A DNA stretch of 64,000 bases. Source: Candidatus Zixiibacteriota bacterium (GTDB lineage Bacteria; Zixibacteria; MSB-5A5; GN15; PGXB01). This document shows, piece by piece, positions 48,663-57,485 of this stretch (the first letter of the stretch is position 1; every line of letters begins with the position of its first letter). The DNA lies in the NCBI GenBank assembly GCA_016933695.1, contig JAFGAL010000030.1, forward strand, positions 1 through 64,000. Reading direction: 5' to 3'. Position numbers and translations under genes: made by a program. Under the pieces are notes generated by a model. The model did no database searches. It was not told the origin of the DNA and worked only from the letters and a program-made list of their open reading frames with translations.

Positions 48663-49274
48663 ATAGCTCAGAAAAAAGTCCGTGTCAACGACCAGATACG
48701 TGTATCGCCGATCAGGCTGATCGGCCTCAACGGGGAGCAGGTTGGCATTATTCCGATCAACGAGGCGTTGCAGAGAGCGCATGACGCCAATCTTGATCTG
48801 GTGGAGGTTTCCCCGAACAGTCGCCCGCCGGTTTGCCGAATCATGGATTACGGCAAATACAAGTATGAGCAGTCAAAGAAAGCGCGACAGGCAAAAAAGA
48901 AACAGCATACCGTGGAACTGAAATCGATGCGGTATCGACCGAAAATCGACGAACATGACTTTCAGTTTAAAACCAGGCATGTCCGCGAATTCCTTTTGCA
49001 GGGAAGCAAAGTCAAAGTCTTTGTCATGTTTAGCGGGCGCGAGTTGGCACACACGGAATACGGGCACCGTGTCCTGCAGAGAGTGGTTGAAGAATTGGCC
49101 GATATTAGTACGGTGGGACAGGAACCGAAGATGGAAGGCAGACGCCTGAACATGATCCTGAATCCGAAGCCGCAAGCGATAAAGAGCAAACCCAAGAGGT
49201 CCGAAAATGCCGAAGATAAAAACGAACAAGTCAGCCGCCAAGCGGTTCAAGAAGACGGGATCGGGAAAGATTAA
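48663..49274 (+). CDS. infC: Translation initiation factor IF-3 (AUA start codon)
   Basis: 203 residues. The body matches IF-3 ([46 protein letters not shown] split, [55 protein letters not shown]). The true start is ATA at 48663, five bases after GGGAGG; ATG, GTG or TTG in frame first occur deep inside. Starting there yields the family N-terminus [13 protein letters not shown]. coli infC uses AUU and IF-3 discriminates against it, so autoregulation is likely. The last 23 residues are encoded within rpmI (68-nt overlap in another frame). Confidence 0.92.
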   Translation: MAQKKVRVNDQIRVSPIRLIGLNGEQVGIIPINEALQRAHDANLDLVEVSPNSRPPVCRIMDYGKYKYEQSKKARQAKKKQHTVELKSMRYRPKIDEHDFQFKTRHVREFLLQGSKVKVFVMFSGRELAHTEYGHRVLQRVVEELADISTVGQEPKMEGRRLNMILNPKPQAIKSKPKRSENAEDKNEQVSRQAVQEDGIGKD

Positions 49275-49401
49275 GCGCAATAAAGCGTATCATTCCCATA
49301 TCCTGACCAAAAAATCGCCCAAGCGCAAACGCAACCTGCGTCAGTCCTGCCTGGTGTCCGAGGTCGATATCCCTCGTGTCAACAGGCTGGTCCCGTATTG
49401 A
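49207..49401 (+). CDS. rpmI: 50S ribosomal protein L35
   Basis: 64 residues: [23 protein letters not shown] split and [17 protein letters not shown] are the L35 signature. It starts inside infC: ATG 49207, with AAGAGG about 10 bases upstream, overlapping infC's 3' end by 68 nt in the +1 frame. Co-translational coupling is likely. Confidence 0.95.
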   Translation: MPKIKTNKSAAKRFKKTGSGKIKRNKAYHSHILTKKSPKRKRNLRQSCLVSEVDIPRVNRLVPY

Positions 49402-49437
49402 TACCGAAACGACTACTGAGTACAGGAGATTGATGAT

Positions 49438-49788
49438 ATGCCACGCGCAATGAACAATGTCGCCGCGCATCGACGTCATAAAAAAGTCCTTAGGAAAGCC
49501 CGGGGCAACTATAACGGCCGCTCCCGATTGTATCGTACCGCACTGGAAACGGTGCACAAGGGCATGACCTATGCCTATCGCGATCGTCGCAATAAAAAGC
49601 GGACGTTCCGACGCCTCTGGATCACCAGGATTTCCGCCGGGGCCAAGCAATTCGGCATGAATTATTCCACGCTGATCAGCGGCCTGAAAAAAGCCGGCAT
49701 CGGTCTGGATCGCAAGGTGCTTGCGGATATCGCCGCCCGCGATAACGCTACGTTCGGACGTCTTGTCGACATGGCCAAAAACGCCTAA
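49438..49788 (+). CDS. rplT: 50S ribosomal protein L20
   Basis: 116 residues with the L20 pattern ([30 protein letters not shown] split, [19 protein letters not shown] split, [13 protein letters not shown]). In other bacteria L20 represses the infC-rpmI-rplT operon by binding its mRNA. It follows rpmI by 36 bases after GGAGAT. Confidence 0.97.
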   Translation: MPRAMNNVAAHRRHKKVLRKARGNYNGRSRLYRTALETVHKGMTYAYRDRRNKKRTFRRLWITRISAGAKQFGMNYSTLISGLKKAGIGLDRKVLADIAARDNATFGRLVDMAKNA

Positions 49789-49806
49789 CCGGGAGGAAAG
49801 GCGCAT

Positions 49807-50820
49807 ATGGCCGGGGTAAGTGAGATAGAACAAATGCTTGCCGAGGCCCTCTCGGCAATTGCATCGGCCTCTTCAACGCAAGCTCTGGATGAAATCCGCA
49901 TCCGGCTCCTGAGCCGGAAAGGGGATATTACGTCCATTCTGAAATCACTGAAAGAACTTCCCATCGATCAGCGCAAGGAAATCGGCGCCGCCGCCAACAA
50001 GGCCCGCGTCGCGGTCGAACAGGCACTCAATGAGGCCCGCGACCGGCTTCTGGCCGCAGCGGCGATCTCCGCGCTCGACCCGACTCTGCCTGGAATAAGA
50101 CAACCGTGCGGCGCCCTGCATCCCATCACGCTGGTCATGGATCAGCTGTGTCAGTCATTCATTCGCATGGGATTCGGGGTCGCCAAAGGCCCGGATGTTG
50201 AAACCGATTATTATAATTTCGAGGCCCTGAACTTCCCGCCGGATCATCCCGCCCGCGATATGCAGGATACGTTCTACGTTGCGGGGAATAAACTCCTGCG
50301 AACCCATACCACACCGGTGCAGGTGCGGGTGCTGGAAGCGCAACAGCCGCCGATCAAGGTCATCATGCCGGGCAAAACCTATCGCAACGAAACCGTCTCG
50401 GCCCGCTCGCATTGTATCTTCCATCAGGTCGATGGTTTTCTGGTCGATGAAGGCGTCACCATGGCCGATCTCAAAGGCGCCATTTACGCCTTCTGCCGTG
50501 ACTTTTTCGGCGATGACGTGCGGCTGAAATTCCGCACCAGCTTTTTCCCGTTCACCGAGCCGTCCGCAGAAGTCGATATTTCCTGCTTCTTGTGCAAGGG
50601 GAAAGGATGCCCGCTGTGCAAGCAGTATGGATGGCTGGAGATTCTGGGATGCGGTATGATCGATCCCAACGTGTTACGTAACGTCGGTTGCGATCCGGAA
50701 AAATACAGCGGCTACGCCTTCGGCATTGGAGTCGAGCGTATCGCGATGCTGAAATACGGCATTACCGATATCCGCCTGTTCTATGAAAACGACGTGCGCT
50801 TCATAAGGCAGTTCAAATAA
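49807..50820 (+). CDS. pheS: Phenylalanyl-tRNA synthetase alpha subunit
   Basis: 337 residues. The N-terminal coiled-coil (QMLAEALSAIASASS) is followed by the catalytic core (HPITLVMDQLCQSFIRMGFGV split; the Cys-rich CFLCKGKGCPLCKQYGWLEILG of the family; AFGIGVERIAMLKYGITDIR). With PheT it forms an (alpha-beta)2 enzyme that charges tRNA-Phe. GGGAGGAAAGG precedes the ATG. Confidence 0.97.
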   Translation: MAGVSEIEQMLAEALSAIASASSTQALDEIRIRLLSRKGDITSILKSLKELPIDQRKEIGAAANKARVAVEQALNEARDRLLAAAAISALDPTLPGIRQPCGALHPITLVMDQLCQSFIRMGFGVAKGPDVETDYYNFEALNFPPDHPARDMQDTFYVAGNKLLRTHTTPVQVRVLEAQQPPIKVIMPGKTYRNETVSARSHCIFHQVDGFLVDEGVTMADLKGAIYAFCRDFFGDDVRLKFRTSFFPFTEPSAEVDISCFLCKGKGCPLCKQYGWLEILGCGMIDPNVLRNVGCDPEKYSGYAFGIGVERIAMLKYGITDIRLFYENDVRFIRQFK

Positions 50821-53186
50821 TGCAGGTACCATACAGCTGGATTAAGGAACTGGTCGACGTCGACTGGGAGCCGCAGGCTCTGGCCGATCGGTTGACCATC
50901 GCCGGTGAAGAAACCGAAATCGAAGAACCCTTCGCCGGTCAATTCGAGCATATTCTGGTCGGTCATGTCGCCGAACTTGAGAAAATAGAAAATTCGGACC
51001 ATCTCAAAAAGGCCATGGTCGATACCGGAAACGGTCTGGTGCCGGTTGTGTGCGGTGCGCCCAATGTCGCGCCGGGGCAGAAGGTCGTTTTCGCCGAAGT
51101 CGGCGCGGTCCTGCATGGCGGCATGGAAATTAAACCGGTCAAACTGCGCGGTGTCCAGTCCCAAGGGATGATCTGCTCCGAACGCGAGCTGGGACTGACC
51201 GACGATCATTCCGGCATTATCGTTCTTGATCCCGACGCCCCGGTCGGCACGCCCATCCTCGCCTATCTCGGACTGAAAGATCACATCATCAAACTCGATC
51301 TTACTCCCAATCGCTCCGATTTGCTGTCGGTGTTCGGGGTCGCCCGTGATATCGCCTGCCTGTGCGGGAAAAAGGTCCGGCGTCCCGTGTATAAGCTGAC
51401 CGAATCAAAAGAAAAAGCCGCCGAGTTGGCGACCGTCTCGATCGATGACCCCGATGCCTGCCCGCGATATGCCGCGCGCATGATTAAAAACATTAAAATC
51501 GGTCCGTCGCCCTGGTGGATCAAGAAAAAGCTGATTATGAGCGGCATGCGGCCGATCTCAAACGTCGTTGATATTACCAATCTGGTCATGCTGGAGACCG
51601 GTCATCCGCTGCACGCGTTCGACTTCGACAAACTCGAACGCAAGGAAATCCTGGTTCGACGCGCCAAAGACGGCGAGCTGTTCACGACCCTCGATGGAGT
51701 GGAACACCGTCTGACACCCGAAGTCCTGATGATAACCGACGGCAACAAAGGCATTGCCGCGGCGGGCGTGATGGGCGGTCTGGATTCCGAAGTGACCGAT
51801 GCCACCACTACGGTACTTCTCGAAGCGGCGTATTTTAACCCGGTAACCATTCGTCGCGGACGTTTGCATCTCGGGATGACTTCGGAATCCTCGGTGCGGT
51901 TCGAAAAAGGCGCCGATCCGAACATGGTCCCCAATGCCGCCGATCGGGCCGCGTTCCTGTTACAGAAATACGCCGGGGGAGAAGTCCTCAAAGGATTGAT
52001 TGACTGCTACCCGAAAAAAATTAAACCGCTGAAAGTGCAATTTAGGCCGGAACGCGCCAATGCCATTCTGGGTACGAAATTGACACCAAAACGGATGCAT
52101 ACCATATTAAAGGGGCTGGATTTCGGCCTGACCGAAACCAAAACGCCAAAAGTCGAAGTACCGACATTCCGACCCGATGTCACCCGAGAAATCGACCTGA
52201 TCGAAGAGATTGCGCGCATCGAAGGGCTGGATAATATCCCCACGTCCGATCGCAATATCGGGCCGTTGCTGACAAAAGCCCGCGAGGATGATCTGTTTCG
52301 CGACCGCGTCAGAGCGACCCTGACCGCGCAGGGATATGATGAAATTTACGGTGTCGGGCTGGCCGATGCGCCACTGATGAAACTATTGACCGGAGATCAA
52401 CCGCAGTTGGAAATTCTCAATCCGATTGCCGAAGATTTGGCAATCATGCAAAACGATATCATATATGCCTTAATGAAGGCGGTTGGACATAATCTGGCTC
52501 ATCGCAATCTCAATTTGCGATTATTCGAGGTGGGAAAAGCCTTCTCGCCGGAAAACGAGTTTATGCAGATCGGACTGGCCGTAACCGGAAAAACCGATGA
52601 CCACTGGTACGACAAGGGTCGGGAATTTGAATTCTATGATGTCAAAGGCGCAATTGACGCCCTCTGCGCATCATCGCGAATTCCGGAATTGACCTATGCA
52701 ACCGAGGCGCATCTGCCGTTTGTGCCGGAGTGTTCGTTTACGCTCAAGCTGGGCGATCATAAAGTCGGACGCGCCGGGCGTATGCATGACAAGACCGCCA
52801 AACGATTTGATATCAAACAGCCGGTATTTATCGCCGTGCTGGATTTCGCCGCGATGTTTGCCGTGCGCGTTCCGCTGGAGGCGTATAAGCCCCTGCCGCG
52901 TTTCCCGGCCGCGCCGAGAGATCTGGCCGTGATTGTCGATGAGACCGTCAGGGTTGGCGACATGCTCGATACCATCCGCGAACTGGGCGGCACGTGGCTG
53001 GAACAGCTGGATGTTTTTGATTTATATCGCGGCAAACAAATCGGCGAAAATAAAAAATCGCTGGCGTTTGCCATGGTGTATCGCTCTGCTGAACGCAGTC
53101 TTGAGAACGAAGAAGTTAATGGCGTTCAAGAGAAAATTGCAGACGAGTTAAAGAAACGCTTTAACGCTGAAATACGAGAGGGGTAA
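50820..53186 (+). CDS. pheT: Phenylalanyl-tRNA synthetase beta subunit
   Basis: 788 residues. Order of domains: tRNA-binding OB fold (VGHVAELEKIENSDHLKKAMVD split, about 40-150), B3/B4 (about 215-390, with KKKLIMSGMRPISNVVDITNLVMLETGHPLHAFD split), B5 (about 410-480), and the C-terminal FDX-ACB domain (YKPLPRFPAAPRDLAVIVDETV split, about 690-788). It edits Tyr-tRNA-Phe and anchors the tRNA. Start overlaps the pheS stop by one base (TAATG). Confidence 0.97.
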   Translation: MQVPYSWIKELVDVDWEPQALADRLTIAGEETEIEEPFAGQFEHILVGHVAELEKIENSDHLKKAMVDTGNGLVPVVCGAPNVAPGQKVVFAEVGAVLHGGMEIKPVKLRGVQSQGMICSERELGLTDDHSGIIVLDPDAPVGTPILAYLGLKDHIIKLDLTPNRSDLLSVFGVARDIACLCGKKVRRPVYKLTESKEKAAELATVSIDDPDACPRYAARMIKNIKIGPSPWWIKKKLIMSGMRPISNVVDITNLVMLETGHPLHAFDFDKLERKEILVRRAKDGELFTTLDGVEHRLTPEVLMITDGNKGIAAAGVMGGLDSEVTDATTTVLLEAAYFNPVTIRRGRLHLGMTSESSVRFEKGADPNMVPNAADRAAFLLQKYAGGEVLKGLIDCYPKKIKPLKVQFRPERANAILGTKLTPKRMHTILKGLDFGLTETKTPKVEVPTFRPDVTREIDLIEEIARIEGLDNIPTSDRNIGPLLTKAREDDLFRDRVRATLTAQGYDEIYGVGLADAPLMKLLTGDQPQLEILNPIAEDLAIMQNDIIYALMKAVGHNLAHRNLNLRLFEVGKAFSPENEFMQIGLAVTGKTDDHWYDKGREFEFYDVKGAIDALCASSRIPELTYATEAHLPFVPECSFTLKLGDHKVGRAGRMHDKTAKRFDIKQPVFIAVLDFAAMFAVRVPLEAYKPLPRFPAAPRDLAVIVDETVRVGDMLDTIRELGGTWLEQLDVFDLYRGKQIGENKKSLAFAMVYRSAERSLENEEVNGVQEKIADELKKRFNAEIREG

Positions 53187-53191
53187 TCGCG

Positions 53192-53434
53192 ATGGACGCG
53201 CTGGAAATGCTGGAGGCGAAAATTACCAAAGCCCTGGACATGATAGAGAAACTTAAAGAGGAAAACGGGGTTCTAAAAAAAGAGAACCGGACGCTGAAAA
53301 CACAACTGGATGAGGCGCGCTCACGTTTGACTGTCCTGGAACAGTCCGAACAGGAAAAAACGGAAAAAATAAAGGGCCGGCTGTCACATATATTGGAAAA
53401 ACTCGATGCCCTCGAACAGGTTGCGGTCGACTAA
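53192..53434 (+). CDS. ZapB-like short coiled-coil protein
   Basis: 80 residues that are nearly all a coiled coil: LEAKITKALDMIEKLKEENG then VLKKENRTLKTQLDEARSRL with heptad leucines. Similar small coiled coils precede zapA in many genomes and are called ZapB-like or 'cell division protein'. It may tune Z-ring assembly. It starts five bases after pheT stops (GAGAGGGG site). Confidence 0.65.
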   Translation: MDALEMLEAKITKALDMIEKLKEENGVLKKENRTLKTQLDEARSRLTVLEQSEQEKTEKIKGRLSHILEKLDALEQVAVD

Positions 53435-53454
53435 CTAAGGGCTTGATTTTATTG

Positions 53455-53482
53455 TTGAGATAGCGTATTGTTTTATTATAAA
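53455..53482 (+). promoter_or_regulatory. Candidate promoter of zapA
   Basis: TTGAGA (53455-53460), 16 bases, TATAAA (53477-53482). It lies 46 bases before zapA. Confidence 0.5.
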
Positions 53483-53527
53483 TGTAACGGAAGATAACTG
53501 GCGGCTTTGAAATCATAGTGTTTTGAG

Positions 53528-53839
53528 ATGGCGGATATTTACGATAAAGACAAAACGGTCAAAGTAGTCATTTTCGGCGAGGAATATACCATTCGGGGAC
53601 AGGCTGAATCCGATTATATCCTTCGTATCGCCGACTATGTTGACAGTAAGATGAAAGAGATAGCTCTTAAATCCCGGAATAAATCGCCCAATCGCATTGC
53701 CATTTTGGCGGCATTGAATATTGCCGGCGAGCTGATGGATCTTAAAGACACCAGGATCAAAGACATATCCCAGGTGGAAGATCGAGCCAAAAGCATCATG
53801 GATATGCTTGACAGCAAGCTGGCTGAATCTCAAGACTGA
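53528..53839 (+). CDS. zapA: Cell division protein ZapA
   Basis: 103 residues: KVVIFGEEYTIRGQAESDYILRIADYVDSKMKEI split, NRIAILAALNIAGELMDLKD split, and a C-terminal coiled coil, all typical of ZapA. It binds FtsZ filaments and promotes bundling. It sits between the ZapB-like gene and rny, as in many bacteria. Confidence 0.88.
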   Translation: MADIYDKDKTVKVVIFGEEYTIRGQAESDYILRIADYVDSKMKEIALKSRNKSPNRIAILAALNIAGELMDLKDTRIKDISQVEDRAKSIMDMLDSKLAESQD

Positions 53840-53929
53840 TTTTCGTTCAGACCCGTCTATTATTCTTCCTCAATCGCATTGTATACTTTTGAATAGATCG
53901 CTCTTCTATGGGAGCAAGGAGGACAGAGT

Positions 53930-55495
53930 ATGAACGGCACACTCGTGACGGTGCTGGCATCGGCGCTGGCGGCGATTGTCGGGTTTGTTATCGCCTGGTT
54001 TATTTTACGGCGTATTGGCGACAAGCGTATTGCCAACTCCGAAGAACTCGCACGAAAAGTCATCGCCGAGGCGGAAAAAGAGGCGGAGATCAAGAAAAAA
54101 GAGGCCCTGCTGGAAGCCAGGGAAGAATGGTACAAAGTCAAATCCAATTTCGAGCGGGAACTTCAAAATAAACGAAACGAAATCCAGAAAATCGAGCGTA
54201 AACTCAACGACCGCGAATCCTCGCTCGACAAGCGCGAGGAATCGGTCGCGGTTCATGAAAAAGATTTGTCTTCGCGCGAACGCACGATGAGCGGGCGTGA
54301 AAAGGGTATTACCCTGCGGGAAAACGAACTCGACACCATGATTCGCGCCCAGAATGAAAAACTCGAACGCATTGCCCAGATGACGGCCGAAGAAGCCAAA
54401 GCCGAGTTGAAAGCAAACCTGATCGGTGAGGCCAAAATCGAGGCCGCCGCCATGATCAAGGAAATTCGCGACAAGGCCGAACAGGATGCCGACAAGGAGG
54501 CCAAGGAGATCATCATCTCGGCCATCTATCGATGCGCCGCTGACCATACCGTGGAATCGACCGTCTCGGTGGTCAACCTTCCCAACGAGGAAATGAAAGG
54601 CCGCATTATCGGACGCGAGGGACGCAATATCCGCTCCTTTGAAACCGCAACCGGTATCGATGTCATTGTCGATGACACTCCCGAAGCCGTGATCCTTTCC
54701 GGTTATGACCCGGTGCGCCGCGAAATCGCCCGCATGGCGCTGGAGAAATTGATTTCCGACGGGCGTATCCACCCCACTCGTATCGAGGAAGTGGTGGAAA
54801 AAACCCAGAAGGAAATGGAGATGATTATCCGGGAAACCGGCGAACAGGCCTGTTTCGATGTCGGCGTGCAGGGACTGCATATCGATGTGATCAAACTGTT
54901 GGGTAAACTCAATTACCGGACCTCCTACGGCCAGAACGTGCTTCAGCATGCCAAGGAAGTGGCGGTGCTGTGCGGTCTGATGGCGGCCGAGCTGGGACTC
55001 GATCCGATGCTTGCCAAACGCGCCGGACTTCTGCATGATATCGGCAAAGCGGTCGATCGTGAAACCGAAGGAACCCATACCGAAATCGGTGCCAGTTTCC
55101 TGGCCCGCCTAAATGAAAACCCGATCGTGATCAACGCGGTTGCGTCACATCATGGCGACGTTCCGCAGGAATCGGCGTATCCCATTCTGGTGCAGGCGGC
55201 CGATGCCGTCTCCGGTGCGCGCCCCGGTGCCCGTCGCGAACCGTTGGAAGCCTATATCAAGCGGCTGGAAAAACTCGAAGAAATCGCGGATTCGTTCAAG
55301 GGCGTATCCAAGGCGTTTGCCATTCAGGCCGGACGGGAAATCCGCGTCATTGTCGAATGCGAAATCATCGACGACCTGGCGGCGTCGATCCTCGCCGGAG
55401 ACATTGCCAAGAAAATCGAAAAGGAAATGGAATATCCCGGCCAGATCAAGGTGACCGTTATTCGCGAGTCACGGGCCACGGAATTCGCTAAATAG
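53930..55495 (+). CDS. rny: Ribonuclease Y
   Basis: 521 residues: an N-terminal membrane anchor (about 5-28), a long charged coiled coil (about 30-200), a KH domain with [23 protein letters not shown] split (about 210-280), and an HD domain ([28 protein letters not shown] split, ASHHGDV). It is an endonuclease for mRNA turnover. AAGGAGGA precedes the ATG. The next gene is a YmdB-like phosphodiesterase, the standard neighbour. Confidence 0.97.
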   Translation: MNGTLVTVLASALAAIVGFVIAWFILRRIGDKRIANSEELARKVIAEAEKEAEIKKKEALLEAREEWYKVKSNFERELQNKRNEIQKIERKLNDRESSLDKREESVAVHEKDLSSRERTMSGREKGITLRENELDTMIRAQNEKLERIAQMTAEEAKAELKANLIGEAKIEAAAMIKEIRDKAEQDADKEAKEIIISAIYRCAADHTVESTVSVVNLPNEEMKGRIIGREGRNIRSFETATGIDVIVDDTPEAVILSGYDPVRREIARMALEKLISDGRIHPTRIEEVVEKTQKEMEMIIRETGEQACFDVGVQGLHIDVIKLLGKLNYRTSYGQNVLQHAKEVAVLCGLMAAELGLDPMLAKRAGLLHDIGKAVDRETEGTHTEIGASFLARLNENPIVINAVASHHGDVPQESAYPILVQAADAVSGARPGARREPLEAYIKRLEKLEEIADSFKGVSKAFAIQAGREIRVIVECEIIDDLAASILAGDIAKKIEKEMEYPGQIKVTVIRESRATEFAK

Positions 55496-55505
55496 GGGGA
55501 GTTTG

Positions 55506-56318
55506 ATGCCGGAAATCAAGGTATTGTTTTTTGCCGATTTGGTCGGCAAGCCCGGTCGTTTTGTTCTGTCACAGATGTGCAAGCCACTGAAAGAGAAATA
55601 CGGGGCGCAGTACGTTATCGCCAATATCGAAAACGCCGCCGGTGGATTCGGCATTACCCCAGAAATGTCGAAAAAAATCTTTTCGTACGGGGTGAATTGC
55701 CAGACCTCCGGCAATCATATCTGGGACCGGATGGACATCTGGCAATACCTTGACCAGCAACCGAAACTGCTTCGACCAGCCAATTATCCGCCCGGAACCC
55801 CCGGAAATGGCTATTATATCGATGAGATTCCGGAAGGACGCATCGGCATTCTCAATCTGCAGGGGCGAACCTACATGAAAGATATCGACTGCCCCTTCCG
55901 CGTCGGTGAACGACTCGTCGATACCATGCGCAAGGATACCGACATTATCATTATCGATTTCCACGCCGAAGTCACTTCCGAAAAACAGGCGCTCGCATAT
56001 TTTCTCGATGGCAAAGTTACGGCGATAATCGGTACCCATACTCATGTGCAAACCGCCGATGAAATCGTCTCCGAACGAGGAACGGCATATATCACCGACG
56101 TCGGCATGACCGGACCGCATGATTCCATCATCGGTATGGCCAAAACTCCGTCGCTGGATCGTTTCCTGACCGGAATGCCGAAACGCTTTACCTGCGCCAG
56201 GGGTGATGTCAAGATCAGCGGCGCTGTGATTACGATTGACACCTCCGATGGTGCCGCGGTCAATATTGAACGGATTAAAATCGACTATGGAGATTACTCC
56301 GACGAGAATGAGGCATAG
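55506..56318 (+). CDS. YmdB-like calcineurin-type phosphodiesterase (TIGR00282 family)
   Basis: 270 residues: KVLFFADLVGKPGRFVL, ANIENAAGGFGITPE, CQTSGNHIWD (metal ligands), TDIIIIDFHAEVTSEKQALAYFLDGKVTAIIGTHTHVQTADE split and ITDVGMTGPHDSIIGM. Bacillus YmdB cleaves cyclic nucleotides and affects biofilm and sporulation choices. AGGGGGA precedes ATG 55506. Directly after rny. Confidence 0.9.
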   Translation: MPEIKVLFFADLVGKPGRFVLSQMCKPLKEKYGAQYVIANIENAAGGFGITPEMSKKIFSYGVNCQTSGNHIWDRMDIWQYLDQQPKLLRPANYPPGTPGNGYYIDEIPEGRIGILNLQGRTYMKDIDCPFRVGERLVDTMRKDTDIIIIDFHAEVTSEKQALAYFLDGKVTAIIGTHTHVQTADEIVSERGTAYITDVGMTGPHDSIIGMAKTPSLDRFLTGMPKRFTCARGDVKISGAVITIDTSDGAAVNIERIKIDYGDYSDENEA

Positions 56319-56321
56319 AGC

Positions 56322-57212
56322 ATGTCAGCAATATTGATCGATGGAAAACAGGTTGCCAAAGATATCAAGGCGGAACTCAAACAGAAAGTCGAAATCTTGC
56401 GCGAAAAGGGCGTCGTGCCCGGACTGGCAGCGGTGTTGATCGGCGATGATCCGGCGTCGGCAACCTACGTTAACAGCAAAGCCCGCGCCTGCGAGAAACT
56501 CGGCGTGTTTTCCGAAATCATCAAACGGCCCGCCGAGACCACTCAGGATGAAGTCGAATCGATCGTCCGTGAACTGAATTACCGTGACGATATCGACGGT
56601 ATTCTGGTACAATCACCGCTTCCGAAACATCTGAATGAATTCGCGGTCACGCTTTTAATCGATCCGCGCAAGGATGTCGATGGTTTCCACCCGCATAGCG
56701 TCGGTTGTCTGCTTTTGGGCAGGCCGACTTTTCGTTCCTGTACACCGTACGGCGTTATTGAACTGATGCGGCGCTATGATATCAACCCTACCGGCAGGGA
56801 AGTTGTCGTGCTGGGACGATCCAATATCGTCGGCAAACCGATGGCGGCGATGCTTATGCAGAAAAACAAGATGGCCAATGCCACCGTGACCGTTGCCCAT
56901 TCCCGGACCGCCGACATCGCCGGTGTCTGCCGTCGCGCCGATATCCTGATTGCGGCCATTGGTCAGCCGCTGTTCGTTAAGGTGGATATGGTCAAGGATG
57001 GAGCCGTAATTATCGATGTCGGCATTAACCGCATCGAAGATCCGTCGTCAGAGAAGGGATATCGTCTGGTCGGTGACGTCGATTTCGATGCCTGTGTCGA
57101 AAAAGCATCATTCATTACTCCGGTCCCCGGCGGAGTCGGCCCGATGACCATTGCCATGCTGTTGACCAATACCGTCCAGTCGGCAGGCCGTCGCGCCGGA
57201 CTTGAAGAATAG
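56322..57212 (+). CDS. folD: Bifunctional methylenetetrahydrofolate dehydrogenase/cyclohydrolase
   Basis: 296 residues: AAVLIGDDPASATYVNSKARACEKLG split (the catalytic Lys and Tyr region), GILVQSPLPKHL, DVDGFHPHSVGCLL, VVLGRSNIVGKPMAAMLMQ and the C-terminal TPVPGGVGPMTIAMLLTNTV split. It makes formyl-THF for purines and initiator tRNA. It follows the YmdB-like gene by three bases. Confidence 0.97.
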   Translation: MSAILIDGKQVAKDIKAELKQKVEILREKGVVPGLAAVLIGDDPASATYVNSKARACEKLGVFSEIIKRPAETTQDEVESIVRELNYRDDIDGILVQSPLPKHLNEFAVTLLIDPRKDVDGFHPHSVGCLLLGRPTFRSCTPYGVIELMRRYDINPTGREVVVLGRSNIVGKPMAAMLMQKNKMANATVTVAHSRTADIAGVCRRADILIAAIGQPLFVKVDMVKDGAVIIDVGINRIEDPSSEKGYRLVGDVDFDACVEKASFITPVPGGVGPMTIAMLLTNTVQSAGRRAGLEE

Positions 57213-57241
57213 TTCAATAATTGCACAGTTTTGCGTTTTAT

Positions 57242-57277
57242 CGGCAGGCATCTGCAGGGTCAATTGTCTGCCGTTTT
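57242..57277 (+). terminator. Weak candidate terminator after folD
   Basis: CGGCAG (57242-57247) pairs with CTGCCG (57268-57273), with a long 20-base loop and TTTT after. It would close the zapA-rny-folD run. Confidence 0.35.
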
Positions 57278-57329
57278 CGTGCCTCCATTTTCCAGATTTA
57301 TAATTGCCAGCCCTCATGAATTTCCCACA

Positions 57330-57357
57330 TTGCGGTTTTGTTAAAATTTTGTATAAC
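57330..57357 (+). promoter_or_regulatory. Candidate promoter of the secreted protein/PorV-like pair
   Basis: TTGCGG (57330-57335), 16 bases, TATAAC (57352-57357). Weak -35; the -10 lies in an AT-rich stretch about 130 bases before the start at 57486. Confidence 0.35.
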
Positions 57358-57485
57358 AATAAGTTGGTGGAGTTGTTTGGTTTCGTTTCTTAAGCTGTGA
57401 GGCTAATCCCATAATACGCCTTTCAGTCGGATAAAAGGGCATATCCTTTGCTTTGTATATAACAAACTATTTTGCCGGCGTGAAA

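Noticed and set aside
53840..53929. Possible 6S RNA next to zapA
   Set aside because: In gammaproteobacteria ssrS neighbours zapA, but this gap is only 90 bases and shows no 6S-like bubble structure.
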